A stretch of DNA of 64,000 nucleotides from Kitasatospora phosalacinea (lineage in GTDB: Bacteria; Actinomycetota; Actinomycetes; Streptomycetales; Streptomycetaceae), in assembly GCF_030268885.1 (NCBI RefSeq), contig NZ_BSSA01000021.1, forward strand, positions 1 through 64,000, in the 5' to 3' direction. This document shows positions 9,214 through 17,528 of this stretch, in pieces. The first letter of the stretch is position 1. Every line of letters begins with the position of its first letter. The notes beneath the pieces were generated by a model. It was not told the DNA's origin. It saw only the letters and a list, made by a program, of their open reading frames with translations, and did not search any database. The translations under genes were made by a program, and so were the position numbers.

Positions 9214-9822
9214 GTGGGGGCCGTTCCGCTGATCTTCACCAGCGGCTGGGCGAGCGGGATCAACGCGTACGCCGTGGTGCTGCTGCTGGGCCTGTTCGGC
9301 CGGTACGGCGGGGCGGACTCGGTGCCGCCGGTGCTGGAGCGCACCGACGTGCTGCTGGCGGCCGGGGCGCTGTTCCTCTGCGAGGCCGTGCTGGACAAGA
9401 TCCCGTACGTGGACACCGTCTGGGACGCCGTGCACACCGTGATCCGCCCGATCGCCGGGGCGACGGTCGGCGCGCTGCTGGCCGCGCACGACCCCGGCTC
9501 GCTGGGCGAGGTGGCCGCGGGCGCGGTCGGCGGGACGACGGCCCTGCTCAGCCACGGCGTCAAGGCGGGCCTGCGGATGGCCGTCAACACCTCCCCCGAA
9601 CCGGCCTCCAACATCCTGCTCAGCCTGGCCGAGGACCTCTCGGTGGCCGGCCTGGTCACCCTGGCGATCTTCCACCCCTGGCTGGCCGCCTCCGCCGCGG
9701 CCGTGCTGCTGGCCCTCGGCGTGCTGGTGGTGTGGTTCGCGGTGACCCGGATCCGCCGCTTCTGGCTCCGCCGCCGGGAACGCCGCGCGGCCCGGCGGGC
9801 CGGGGTGGTGGCGACGGGCTAG
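9214..9822 (+). CDS. DUF4126-family membrane protein
   Basis: A 202-residue membrane protein with four to five hydrophobic helices and the family pattern FTSGWASGINAYAVVLLLGL near the N-terminus followed by DKIPYVDTVWDAVHTVIRP. GTG 9214 is preceded by AAGGGGG about 6 nt upstream. The tail after the last helix is Arg-rich and probably cytoplasmic. The family function is not established; some members resemble small-molecule transport or glycine-zipper pore proteins. Confidence 0.85.
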   Translation: MGAVPLIFTSGWASGINAYAVVLLLGLFGRYGGADSVPPVLERTDVLLAAGALFLCEAVLDKIPYVDTVWDAVHTVIRPIAGATVGALLAAHDPGSLGEVAAGAVGGTTALLSHGVKAGLRMAVNTSPEPASNILLSLAEDLSVAGLVTLAIFHPWLAASAAAVLLALGVLVVWFAVTRIRRFWLRRRERRAARRAGVVATG

Positions 9823-9879
9823 GCGGGACGGCCGACCGGCGGGACGGCCGACCGGCGGGGGCGCATAGGATCTTCTGCC

Positions 9880-11268
9880 ATGGCTCGGATCATCGTCGTC
9901 GGTGCAGGCATGGGCGGTCTGGCGGCCGCCTCCCGGTTGGCCACCCTCGGGCACCGGGTGACGGTGCTGGAGGCGGCCGCGACGCACGGCGGACAGGTGG
10001 GGGCGTACCGGCGGGAGGGGTTCGGGTTCGACACCGGGCCCGGGCTGCTCACGCTGCCCGCCGTCTACCGGGACTGGGCGCTGAAGACCGGGCGCGAGCC
10101 GCTGGAGCAGCTGGTCGGGCTGCGGCCGGTCGACCCGGAGAGCCGCCACCTGTTCCCGGACGGCACTGAACTGCTGCTGCCGAACGCCTCCCGGGGCGGG
10201 GTCGGCCAGGCGCTGGACGCGGCGTTCGGGGCGGGCACCGGGGCGCGCTGGGGCGAACTGGTCAACCGGGGCCGCACGGTGTGGGAGGCGACCCGCCGCC
10301 CGCTGCTGGAGGAGCCGCGTCCGGCGGTCGACCCGGCCGACCCGTACCCGGTGCCGCCGCGCCGCGGCCTGTCCCGGCTGCTGCCGCGCGGGCGGCACAC
10401 CCTGGGCGACGTGGCCCGCGAGCTGGGCGGCGGCCCGGGCCCGGCGGCGCTGCTCGGCGAGTACGCGCTGCGCCACGGCCTGGACCCGCTGGACGCGCCC
10501 GCCTCGGCGACCGTACTGCCGTACATGGAGCAGTCGTTCGGCGTCTGGTACGTGGACGGCGGCCTGCGGGCGCTCGCCGACGCGGTGTTCGAGCGGTGCG
10601 GGAAGCGCGGGGTGGAGTTCCGCTTCGACACCCCCGTCCGGGCCCTGGAGCAGGACGGCGAGCGGGTGGTGGGCGTGCGCACGGACGAGGGGGTGCTGAC
10701 GGCGGACGCGGTGCTCTCGGCGGTGCCCGGGTTGGGCGTCGCCGCTCCGGCCGGGCCCGCGCCGGGCCGGTTCACCGTGCTGCTCGCGCTGGACGGCGCC
10801 CGTCCGGCGGGCACCGCACACCGCACCGTGGTGCACGCCGCGGACGGGGCCGCCGAAGCCCGGGCGGTGTTCGCGGAGCGGACGCTGCCGACCCGGCCCA
10901 CCGTACAGGTGCTGCGCCCGGACGACCCCGCGCTGGTGCCCGGCCCGGACGCGGAGGCCGCCGTGCTGACCGTCACCGTGCCCGGCGGACTCGCCCTCAC
11001 CGACGCCCAGCAGGACGCCTACGCCGGGGAGTTGCTCGCCCACCTGGCCGCGTCCGGCCTCGACCTGCGCCCCCGGCTGCGCTGGCGGGAGACCCGGCTG
11101 ACCGCCACCCTCCCGCCCCCCTCGCTGGCCGGCGGCCGCCTCGCCCAGGCCAACCGGCCCGGCCCGGCGGGCCTGTACCTGATCGGCGCGCACGCCCACC
11201 CCGGCGGCGGGCTGGCCCGGGTCGGGATGTCCGCCTCGATCACCGCCGGACTGCTCGGACCGGCCTGA
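9880..11268 (+). CDS. CrtI-like FAD-dependent oxidoreductase (phytoene desaturase family)
   Basis: A 462-residue flavoprotein with the dinucleotide-binding motif VVGAGMGGLAAASRLATLGH at residues 6-25 and a C-terminal FAD motif (LYLIGAHAHPGGGLARVGMS) typical of phytoene desaturase/amine-oxidase superfamily enzymes. It lies near a polyprenyl synthase but not beside a phytoene synthase, so a carotenoid role is possible but not shown. A TAGGAT box at 9866-9871 is only 8 nt before the ATG and no ribosome site is obvious, suggesting a leaderless or near-leaderless mRNA. Confidence 0.85.
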   Translation: MARIIVVGAGMGGLAAASRLATLGHRVTVLEAAATHGGQVGAYRREGFGFDTGPGLLTLPAVYRDWALKTGREPLEQLVGLRPVDPESRHLFPDGTELLLPNASRGGVGQALDAAFGAGTGARWGELVNRGRTVWEATRRPLLEEPRPAVDPADPYPVPPRRGLSRLLPRGRHTLGDVARELGGGPGPAALLGEYALRHGLDPLDAPASATVLPYMEQSFGVWYVDGGLRALADAVFERCGKRGVEFRFDTPVRALEQDGERVVGVRTDEGVLTADAVLSAVPGLGVAAPAGPAPGRFTVLLALDGARPAGTAHRTVVHAADGAAEARAVFAERTLPTRPTVQVLRPDDPALVPGPDAEAAVLTVTVPGGLALTDAQQDAYAGELLAHLAASGLDLRPRLRWRETRLTATLPPPSLAGGRLAQANRPGPAGLYLIGAHAHPGGGLARVGMSASITAGLLGPA

Positions 11269-11275
11269 CGGGACG

Positions 11276-12013
11276 TCAGTACTGCTGCTGGTAGTACCAG
11301 TTCTGGTCCTGCTGCGGCTGTTGCTGCTGCGGGACGTAGGGCTGCTGGTACTGCTGCTGGGTGTAGGGGTCCTGGTAGACCGGCTGGCCGTACTGGTCGT
11401 AGCCGATCAGCTGCAACTGCGGCTGCTGGACGTACTGTTGCTGCTGCGGTTGCTGCGGGACGTACTGCTGCTGGTACCGGTAGCCGTGGTCGGACTGCTG
11501 CACGTAGCCGTACTGCGGCTGCTGCGGGACCTGGTGGGCGACCTGCTCCTCGGCGTACACGCCCGCGTCGAGCTGCTGGAACTCCTCGTACCCGGCGGAC
11601 TGCTCGCCGTACGGGTCGTGCACCTCGTCCTCGACCGGGCCGACCTCGCCGACCGGCACCACCGGCTCCGCGACGGCCTCGGCGGCGGCCGCCCCACCGG
11701 TGGCCGCGGCCAGCAGCGGGACCTTCGCCAACGGCCCGGGCAGTCGGCCGTCGGCGCGGCGCAGCGACCAGCCCACCGGGCGGCCGCGCCGGACCGAGTT
11801 GGTCACCATCAGCTGGCCCAGCCCGAACCCGGCCGCACCCGCCACTATCACCGCCACCGAGGAGGACCGCATCCCGACGACCACCCCGAGGAAGCCCAGC
11901 AGCGCGAGCGCCCGCCAGTGCAGCGGGGCCCGGTTCTGCAGCAGCAGTTCGGCGGTCAGCCAGAGCGCGACCAGGGCCAACGCGCCGTAGAGGAGCAGGT
12001 ACCCGATGCCCAT
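11276..12013 (-). CDS. Membrane protein with long Gln/Tyr-rich tail
   Basis: A 245-residue protein: three N-terminal membrane helices (about residues 3-70), a short basic segment (RRGRPVGWSLRRADGRLPG), an acidic/Val-rich linker, then about 85 residues dominated by Gln, Tyr, Pro and Val ending in QNWYYQQQY. The tail is low-complexity and prion-like in composition. ATG 12013 has a perfect GGAGGT box 6 nt upstream. It lies downstream of metF on the same strand. I do not recognise a function; homologues with variable QY tails appear to be a streptomycete feature. Confidence 0.82.
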   Translation of the reverse strand: MGIGYLLLYGALALVALWLTAELLLQNRAPLHWRALALLGFLGVVVGMRSSSVAVIVAGAAGFGLGQLMVTNSVRRGRPVGWSLRRADGRLPGPLAKVPLLAAATGGAAAAEAVAEPVVPVGEVGPVEDEVHDPYGEQSAGYEEFQQLDAGVYAEEQVAHQVPQQPQYGYVQQSDHGYRYQQQYVPQQPQQQQYVQQPQLQLIGYDQYGQPVYQDPYTQQQYQQPYVPQQQQPQQDQNWYYQQQY

Positions 12014-12141
12014 CCCGCAACCTCCAGACGCCACCATCACCGCGCGGTTGCGGGCGACTGTACAGCCTCCGGGCGAACACCACCGCATCCCGGACCGCAC
12101 CCGCACGACGGCCGCGCGCAGCGCCCCGCGGCGGCCCTCGC

Positions 12142-13056
12142 TCAGCGGGTGTGCAGGCCCAGGTTCTGGTAGATCTCCAGGGTCGAGGTGGAGTGGTTCA
12201 GCGTGATGAAGTGCAGCCCCGGGGCGCCCTCGGCGAGGAGGCGTTCGGCCATGGCGGTGGCGTGCTCCAGGCCCACGGCGCGGACGGCGGCCGGGTCGTC
12301 GACGACGGCCTCCAGCTTGCGGCGGAAGTCGTCCGGGAAGGCCGAGCCGGACAGCTGCGGGAAGCGCACGAGCTGGCGGCTGTTGGTGACCGGCATGATC
12401 TCCGGGATGATCGGCGTGTCGCAGCCCGCCGCGGCGACCCGGTCGCGCAGCCGCAGGTAGTCCTCGACCTCGAAGAACATCTGGGTGATCGCGTAGTCCG
12501 CGCCCGCCCGGCACTTGGCGACGAAGTGCCGGATGTCCTCGTCCCAGTTCTCGGAGCGCGGGTGCATCTGCGGGAACGCCGCGACGCCGACGCAGAAGTC
12601 GCCGATGCCCTTGATCAGTTCGACCAGTTCGGCGGCGTAGCTGACGCCCTCGGGGTGGCGGACCCACTCGCCCATCGGGTCGCCGGGCGGGTCGCCGCGG
12701 ACCGCGAGCACGTTGCGCACGTTCTGGTCGGCGTACTGGCCGATGATGTTGCGCAGTTCCGCGACCGAGTGGTCGACGGCGGTGAGGTGGGCGACCGGGG
12801 TCAGGGTGGTCTCGGTGGCGATCCGGCCGACCAGGTCGACGGTGCGGCCGCGCGAGGAGCCGCCCGCGCCGTACGTCATGCAGACGAAGTTGGGTTCCAG
12901 GGATTCGACCCGGCGGATCGCGTCCCAGAGCTTGCGCTCGCCCTCGTCGTTGCGCGGCGGCATGAATTCGAAGGAGAAGGAGCGGTCGCCGGCCGCCAGC
13001 AGGTCGCGCACGGTCTGCGCGCGGTCGCTTCTGGTGGTGGGAATCCCGAGTGCCAT
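12142..13056 (-). CDS. metF: 5,10-methylenetetrahydrofolate reductase
   Basis: A 304-residue MetF, the FAD-dependent TIM barrel that reduces methylene-THF to methyl-THF for methionine synthesis. FSFEFMPPRND near the N-terminus, FVCMTYGAGGSS, the HLTAVDHS segment, a RNVLAVRGDPPG loop and AVFPQMHP-like sequence (AAFPQMHPRSENW) are diagnostic. No ribosome site precedes the ATG, but TAACCT lies 6 nt upstream (13063-13068), so the mRNA may be leaderless. No SAM or B12 riboswitch is visible in the short upstream gap. Confidence 0.96.
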   Translation of the reverse strand: MALGIPTTRSDRAQTVRDLLAAGDRSFSFEFMPPRNDEGERKLWDAIRRVESLEPNFVCMTYGAGGSSRGRTVDLVGRIATETTLTPVAHLTAVDHSVAELRNIIGQYADQNVRNVLAVRGDPPGDPMGEWVRHPEGVSYAAELVELIKGIGDFCVGVAAFPQMHPRSENWDEDIRHFVAKCRAGADYAITQMFFEVEDYLRLRDRVAAAGCDTPIIPEIMPVTNSRQLVRFPQLSGSAFPDDFRRKLEAVVDDPAAVRAVGLEHATAMAERLLAEGAPGLHFITLNHSTSTLEIYQNLGLHTR

Positions 13057-13225
13057 GCAGGAAGGTTATCCGTCGGCGGCTCGGCGCGGACACACTCCGT
13101 CCACCCGCTGAGACGTCGTGTGGGATTTTCGGCCGAACGGTTCGGGGCGGCCGGGCGGCGGGTGGAGCGGGTCACCCCGGCGGGAGCGTTAATCTGACTG
13201 TCAGCCCCACGATCCGGAGTCTCAG

Positions 13226-14332
13226 GTGCCCTCCTCCATCCGCCTTCCCCGCAACCCCGTCGACGCGGAGGACGTGCGCGACCGCGTGAACCGCGCGCTC
13301 GGCGCGTTCATGGTCGAGCGGGCGGCGCTGCTCTCCGGCATCTCCGAGCAGCTCGGACCGGTCTCCGACGCGCTGCGCGACTTCCTGCTGGACGGCGGCA
13401 AGCGGCTGCGTCCCGCGTTCTGCTACTGGGGCTGGCGGGCCGCCGGGGGCGCCGCGGACGAGCCCGGCATCGAGCGGGCCGCCGCCGCGCTGGAGCTGCT
13501 GCAGGCCAGCGCCCTGGTGCACGACGACCTGATGGACCGCAGCGACACCCGCCGCGGCCTGCCCGCCGTCCACCGCCGCTTCGAGAACCTGCACCGGGCG
13601 GGCGGCTGGCGCGGCGACCGCGAGCAGTACGGGGCGTCCGCGGCGGTGCTGCTCGGCGACCTGCTGCTGATCTGGTGCGACGAGCTGTTCCAGCGCTCCG
13701 GGCTGCCCGCCGCGGCCGTGGCGGCCGCCAAGCCCGCCTTCGACCTGATGCGCACCGAGGTCATGCTCGGCCAGTACCTGGACGTGCTGGAGCCGGTCGC
13801 GGGCGACTCCACCGACGACGGGGCGGTCGACCGGGCCCGGACCGTGCTCCACTACAAGTCCGCGAAGTACACCATCGAGCGCCCGCTCCAGGTCGGCGCG
13901 CTGCTGGCCGGGGCCGCCCCCGGGCTGGTCGACGCCCTCGGGGGCTTCGGCCTGCCGCTGGGCGAGGCGTTCCAGCTCCGCGACGACCTGCTGGGCGTCT
14001 ACGGCGACCCCGCCGTCACCGGCAAGCCCGCCGGGGACGACCTGCGCGAGGGCAAGCGCACCCTGCTGGTCGCGCACGCCATGCGCGGCCTCGGCCGGGC
14101 CGACGCCGCCCACCTCGACGCCCGGCTCGGCGCCCCCGGCCTCACCGCCGGGGAGATCGCCGAGCTCCGCGACCTGATCACCCTCAGCGGCGCCCCGGAC
14201 CTGGTGGAGGCCCGGATCGACGCGCTGCTCGGCGAGGCGCTGGACGCCCTGGACGCGGCCCCGATCGCCGACGGGCCGACCCGCGGGGTGCTCCGGGCGC
14301 TGGCCGGGGCCGCGACGGTCCGCAAGTACTGA
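13226..14332 (+). CDS. Polyprenyl diphosphate synthase
   Basis: A 368-residue trans-isoprenyl diphosphate synthase that condenses IPP with allylic diphosphates. The first Asp-rich motif is HDDLMDRSDTRRG (D100, D101, D104), the second LRDDLLGVYGD (D253, D254), with GGKRLRP at the IPP-binding site near residue 55. The chain length cannot be read with confidence; bulky residues before the first motif (LLQASALV) would be compatible with C15-C20 products. GTG 13226 has GGAG 6 nt upstream. It is divergent from metF; M. tuberculosis idsA2 occupies the same relative position. Confidence 0.93.
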   Translation: MPSSIRLPRNPVDAEDVRDRVNRALGAFMVERAALLSGISEQLGPVSDALRDFLLDGGKRLRPAFCYWGWRAAGGAADEPGIERAAAALELLQASALVHDDLMDRSDTRRGLPAVHRRFENLHRAGGWRGDREQYGASAAVLLGDLLLIWCDELFQRSGLPAAAVAAAKPAFDLMRTEVMLGQYLDVLEPVAGDSTDDGAVDRARTVLHYKSAKYTIERPLQVGALLAGAAPGLVDALGGFGLPLGEAFQLRDDLLGVYGDPAVTGKPAGDDLREGKRTLLVAHAMRGLGRADAAHLDARLGAPGLTAGEIAELRDLITLSGAPDLVEARIDALLGEALDALDAAPIADGPTRGVLRALAGAATVRKY

Positions 14333-14341
14333 CGGGGGGCC

Positions 14342-15004
14342 TCAGGCGGCCGGGCGGCGCCACCAGCGGCGCGAGGCCAGGGCGGCCAGCGCCGCCCCGC
14401 CCGCGTTCAGCAGCACGTCGTCCACCGAGGAGACCCGGTCCAGCCGCAGCACGTACTGGGCGGCCTCCACCAGCACCGAGCAGGCCGCGCCGAGCGCCAG
14501 CACCCGCCACACCGAGGCGAGCGCGGCGAACCGCACCGGGGCGAGGAAGCCCAGCACCGCGAACACCAGCATGTTGCCGACGATCTGGGCCACCGCGGTG
14601 GCGGGCGGCCCGGCGCCGACGATCTCGGCGATGTCGTGCAGCGGCACCAGGGTCACCCGGCGGCGCGGGCCGCCCGGGTCGACGCCCGGCAGCAGGATCA
14701 TCCGCACCCAGGGCAGCGTCCCGTACACCATGCCGACCTCGGCCAGCGCCGAACGCCGGGCCCACCCGGGCTCGACCCCGGCGGCCCGGCGGCGCCCGGC
14801 CAGTGCCCGCACCGCCAGCGCGGCCACCGGCAGGGCGGCCACGGTCAGGAACACGATGCCGTTGGCCGTGCCGACCCAGCCGTGCCACCCGGCGTGGTGC
14901 AGGGGCCGCTGGGCGAGGAAGGCGACGGCCGCCGCCGCGAGCAGCGCGGGGGCCAGCAGCAGGGCCCGGCGGGTGCGGCGGGCGGGCGGGGCGGTGTGGT
15001 CCAT
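14342..15004 (-). CDS. VanZ-family membrane protein
   Basis: A 220-residue protein with about five membrane helices and the VanZ-like core: VTLVPLHDI, QIVGNMLVFAVLGFLAPV and the terminal RVSSVDDVLLNAGGAALAAL, matching the family's conserved N-x-L-x-F-P-G and D-D-hxx-N patterns. VanZ itself gives low-level teicoplanin resistance, but most chromosomal relatives are uncharacterised. It converges on the polyprenyl synthase with a gap of only nine bases. Confidence 0.85.
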   Translation of the reverse strand: MDHTAPPARRTRRALLLAPALLAAAAVAFLAQRPLHHAGWHGWVGTANGIVFLTVAALPVAALAVRALAGRRRAAGVEPGWARRSALAEVGMVYGTLPWVRMILLPGVDPGGPRRRVTLVPLHDIAEIVGAGPPATAVAQIVGNMLVFAVLGFLAPVRFAALASVWRVLALGAACSVLVEAAQYVLRLDRVSSVDDVLLNAGGAALAALASRRWWRRPAA

Positions 15005-15104
15005 GCCTGCACGGAGTGCGGAGGGGCGCCGCGCGGTTCCCGGGCGGGGGCGGCCCCGGCCCTCCCCGCCCCGGGCGGGGCGCAGGGGGCGGGGGCCGGG
15101 GGCC

Positions 15105-15755
15105 TCAGGGACGGAGGCGGGCGGCCAGGGCCGCGGCGGCGGCGCCCGGGTCCTCGGCGGCGGTGAGGGCGCGGACGACGACGATGCGGGTGGCGCCCGC
15201 GTCCAGGACCTGCTGGAGGTTGTCCTGGTCGATGCCGCCGATGGCGAACCAGGGGCGCTCGGGGCGCTGCGCGGCGGCGTAGCGGACCAGGTCGAGGCCG
15301 GGGGCGTGGCGGCCGGGCTTGGTGGGGGTGGGCCAGACCGGGCCGGTGCAGAAGTAGTCGACGCCGGGTTCGGTGAGGGCGGTGTCGACCTCGCTCTCGG
15401 CGTGGCAGGAGCGGCCGATCAGCACGTCCTCGCCGAGGATGCGGCGGGCGACGGCGACCGGCAGGTCGTCCTGGCCCAGGTGCAGCACGTCGGGGCGGGC
15501 GCCGTACGCGACGTCGGCGCGGTCGTTGACGGCGAGGAGCCTGCCGTGGCGGCGGGCCGCGTCGGCGAAGACCTCCAGGTGCTCCAGTTCCTGCTTGGCC
15601 TCCAGGGCCTTGTCGCGGAGCTGGACGACGTCGACGCCGCCCGCGAGCACCGCGTCCAGGAACTCGGGCAGGTCGCCCTGTTCGCGGCGGGCGTCGGTGC
15701 AGAGGTAGAGCCGGGCGTCGGCCAGCCGCTGCCGGGCGGTGGGCGCGGCCGTCAC
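15105..15755 (-). CDS. thiE: Thiamine phosphate synthase
   Basis: A 216-residue TIM-barrel enzyme joining HMP-PP and thiazole phosphate to thiamine phosphate. GGVDVVQLRDKALEAKQEL, LLAVNDRADVA, VLHLGQDDLPV, GRSCHAESEV and the phosphate-binding PWFAIGGI plus GATRIVVVRAL segments are all characteristic. GTG 15755 overlaps the stop of the Rv2175c-like gene by four bases (GTGA), so thiE is translated in tandem with that gene. Unlike thiO-S-G it has no TPP riboswitch of its own in view. Confidence 0.95.
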   Translation of the reverse strand: MTAAPTARQRLADARLYLCTDARREQGDLPEFLDAVLAGGVDVVQLRDKALEAKQELEHLEVFADAARRHGRLLAVNDRADVAYGARPDVLHLGQDDLPVAVARRILGEDVLIGRSCHAESEVDTALTEPGVDYFCTGPVWPTPTKPGRHAPGLDLVRYAAAQRPERPWFAIGGIDQDNLQQVLDAGATRIVVVRALTAAEDPGAAAAALAARLRP

Positions 15756-16117
15756 AGGGCCATGGCCTGGGCGCGGCGCTTGACCTCGGTGGCGCGGTTC
15801 TCGCGCAGGGCCTGGATCGGGGTGCCGGGCAGGGAGTCGTCCTCGGTGAACATCCACTCCAGGATCTCCTCGTCGGAGAAGCCGGAGTCGCGCAGCACGG
15901 TGAGGGTGCCGACCAGGTGCTTGACCGGGCCGTCGTCGGCGACGAAGTCGGCGGGGACCTGCAGGGAGTTGTTCTCGCCGCGGCGGACCGCCAGCAGGGT
16001 GCGGTTCTTCACCATGGCGCGGACCTCGGTGATCACCACGCCCCAGCGCTCGGAGATGTCGGGCAGGTACAGCCACGCGGGGACCAGGGCGTCAATCTTG
16101 GGATCAATCTCGCTCAC
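15752..16117 (-). CDS. Rv2175c-family DNA-binding protein
   Basis: A 121-residue protein matching the Rv2175c family: LVPAWLYLPDISERWGVVITEVRAMVKNR forms a winged-helix-like N-terminal half and the rest (GFSDEEILEWMFTEDDSLPG, then TPIQALRENRATEVKRRAQAMAL) the C-terminal half. In M. tuberculosis Rv2175c binds DNA and is a substrate of kinase PknL; here a PASTA kinase lies 4 kb away. The N-terminal Thr phosphorylated there is not seen in this short acidic N-terminus. A TAGGCT box 7 nt before the GTG suggests a leaderless transcript, shared with thiE. Confidence 0.88.
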   Translation of the reverse strand: MSEIDPKIDALVPAWLYLPDISERWGVVITEVRAMVKNRTLLAVRRGENNSLQVPADFVADDGPVKHLVGTLTVLRDSGFSDEEILEWMFTEDDSLPGTPIQALRENRATEVKRRAQAMAL

Positions 16118-16124
16118 GGTCCCC

Positions 16125-16130
16125 AGCCTA
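16125..16130 (-). promoter_or_regulatory. -10 box, leaderless Rv2175c-like/thiE transcript
   Basis: TAGGCT on the minus strand, 7 nt before the GTG start at 16117, with no ribosome site between. This spacing puts the transcription start at the start codon. Confidence 0.55.
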
Positions 16131-16138
16131 CCGAGCCG

Positions 16139-17335
16139 CTACCGGGTCGCCGCCTTCAACGGGACGGCGGGGTCGGCGGCCCGGGCCGGGTCGAGGGCGC
16201 CGCCGCGTTCGACCAGGCGGCGGCCCTGGGCCAGGTCGCGCGGCCGGTCGACGGCGAGCAGCGCGACCAGGGCGCCGTCGCGCAGCCACAGCACCGTCCA
16301 GTCGGGGTCGGACGGGGAGCCGCGCCACAGCAGGTGGTCGGCCCCGGCGTGCCGCCCGGCGTACTGGACCGTGCGGCCGAACTGCTCGGACCAGAAGTAC
16401 GGGACGGGGTCGTACGGGGCGTCGAGGGTGCCGAGCAGGGAGGCGGCGACGGCGGCGCCGGAGTGCAGGGCGTGGTCCCAGTGCTGGACGGCGAGGCGGG
16501 CGCCGGAGCGGGCGGAGGGGTAGGAGGTGCAGTCGCCGGCCGCCCAGACGCCGGGCAGGGCGGTGCGCAGCCGGTCGTCGACCGGGACCGTGCCGTCGGG
16601 GTCGAGGGCGAGCGGGCCGCCCACCAGCCAGTCGGTGGCGGGGCGGCCGCCGATGCCGACCACGACCTCGTCGGCGGGCAGGTGGGTGCCGTCGGCGAGC
16701 AGCACGCCGTCCTCGTCGGCGCCGGTGACGGCGGCGCCGCAGCGCAGGTCGACGCCCGCGGCGGCGTACCAGTCGGCCATCAGGGCGCCGAGCTCGGCGG
16801 GCAGGGCGCCGGCCAGCGGGGTGGCGGCGGCCTCCAGGACGGTGACCTCGCAGCCGAGCTGCCGGGCGACGGTGGCGGTCTCGGCGCCGATCCAGCCCGC
16901 GCCGACCAGCGCGATCCGGCGGCCGGGGGTGAGCGCGGCGCGCAGCGCGTGGGCGTCGTCGACGGTGCGCAGGGTGCGGGCGCCGGGCAGGTGGGGCAGC
17001 GTGCGCGGTTCGGCGCCGGTGGCCACCACCAGGGCGTCGTACGGGAGTTCGCCGCGGTCGGTGTGCAGCAGGCCGGGCTCCAGGCCGGTGGCGCGGCGGC
17101 CGGTGAGCAGGTCGACGCCGAGCCCGTGCCAGTCGATCTCGAAGGCGGTGGCGTCGGCCTTGCCGAGCAGGACGTCCTTGGAGAGCGGGGGGCGGTCGTA
17201 CGGGAGGTGGAGTTCCGCGCCGACCAGCGCGAGCGGCCCCCGCCAGCCGCCCTGGCGCAGGTTCAGGGCGGTCTGGGCGCCCGCCATGCCCGCTCCGACC
17301 ACGACGACCCGGTCCGTTGCCCTCAGCTCAGCCAC
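16139..17335 (-). CDS. FAD/NAD-dependent oxidoreductase (ferredoxin reductase-like)
   Basis: About 398 residues with two Rossmann motifs: FAD-binding VVVGAGMAGAQTALNLRQ at the N-terminus and NAD-binding IALVGAGWIGAETATVARQLG in the middle, plus AAGDCTSYPS for FAD and a C-terminal reductase-type domain (YFWSEQFGRTVQYAG). This is the putidaredoxin/rhodocoxin reductase fold. The electron acceptor is unknown; no ferredoxin or P450 gene is adjacent. I prefer GTG 17335 because TAGGGT (17343-17348) lies 7 nt upstream, giving a leaderless start; a GTG at 17344 overlaps that box. It is divergent from thiO and its riboswitch. Confidence 0.88.
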   Translation of the reverse strand: MAELRATDRVVVVGAGMAGAQTALNLRQGGWRGPLALVGAELHLPYDRPPLSKDVLLGKADATAFEIDWHGLGVDLLTGRRATGLEPGLLHTDRGELPYDALVVATGAEPRTLPHLPGARTLRTVDDAHALRAALTPGRRIALVGAGWIGAETATVARQLGCEVTVLEAAATPLAGALPAELGALMADWYAAAGVDLRCGAAVTGADEDGVLLADGTHLPADEVVVGIGGRPATDWLVGGPLALDPDGTVPVDDRLRTALPGVWAAGDCTSYPSARSGARLAVQHWDHALHSGAAVAASLLGTLDAPYDPVPYFWSEQFGRTVQYAGRHAGADHLLWRGSPSDPDWTVLWLRDGALVALLAVDRPRDLAQGRRLVERGGALDPARAADPAVPLKAATR

Positions 17336-17420
17336 GCCGTCCACCCTAGCCGGGCGCGGACGGTGTCCACGCTGCGTACGCGCCTTCTGGCCCGGCTCGG
17401 CCCGGCGTTATGGTGGGGGT

Positions 17421-17520
17421 ACTTCACCTCACGGGAGCCCGGTGCACCGGGCTGAGAGGCGGGCTACGGCGGCCCGCGACCGTCCGAACCTGATCCGGGT
17501 CATGCCGGCGAAGGGAGAAT
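17421..17520 (+). promoter_or_regulatory. TPP (THI-element) riboswitch
   Basis: The conserved THI core is complete: ACGGGAGCC near 17431, GCTGAGAGG at 17451-17459 and CCTGATCCGGGTCATGCCGG ending at 17508. The 3' end AGGGAGAA (17512-17519) can pair with TTCACCT (17423-17429) to close helix P1, and GGGAG inside it is the only ribosome site for the following thiO GTG. Ligand-stabilised P1 would therefore hide the ribosome site, giving translational repression of thiO-thiS-thiG by thiamine diphosphate. A TATGGT box at 17410-17415 is a plausible -10. Confidence 0.96.
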
Positions 17521-17528
17521 CAGCGGCT

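Noticed and set aside
12014..13225. SAM or cobalamin riboswitch before metF
   Set aside because: The gap upstream of metF is short and none of the conserved core sequences are present.
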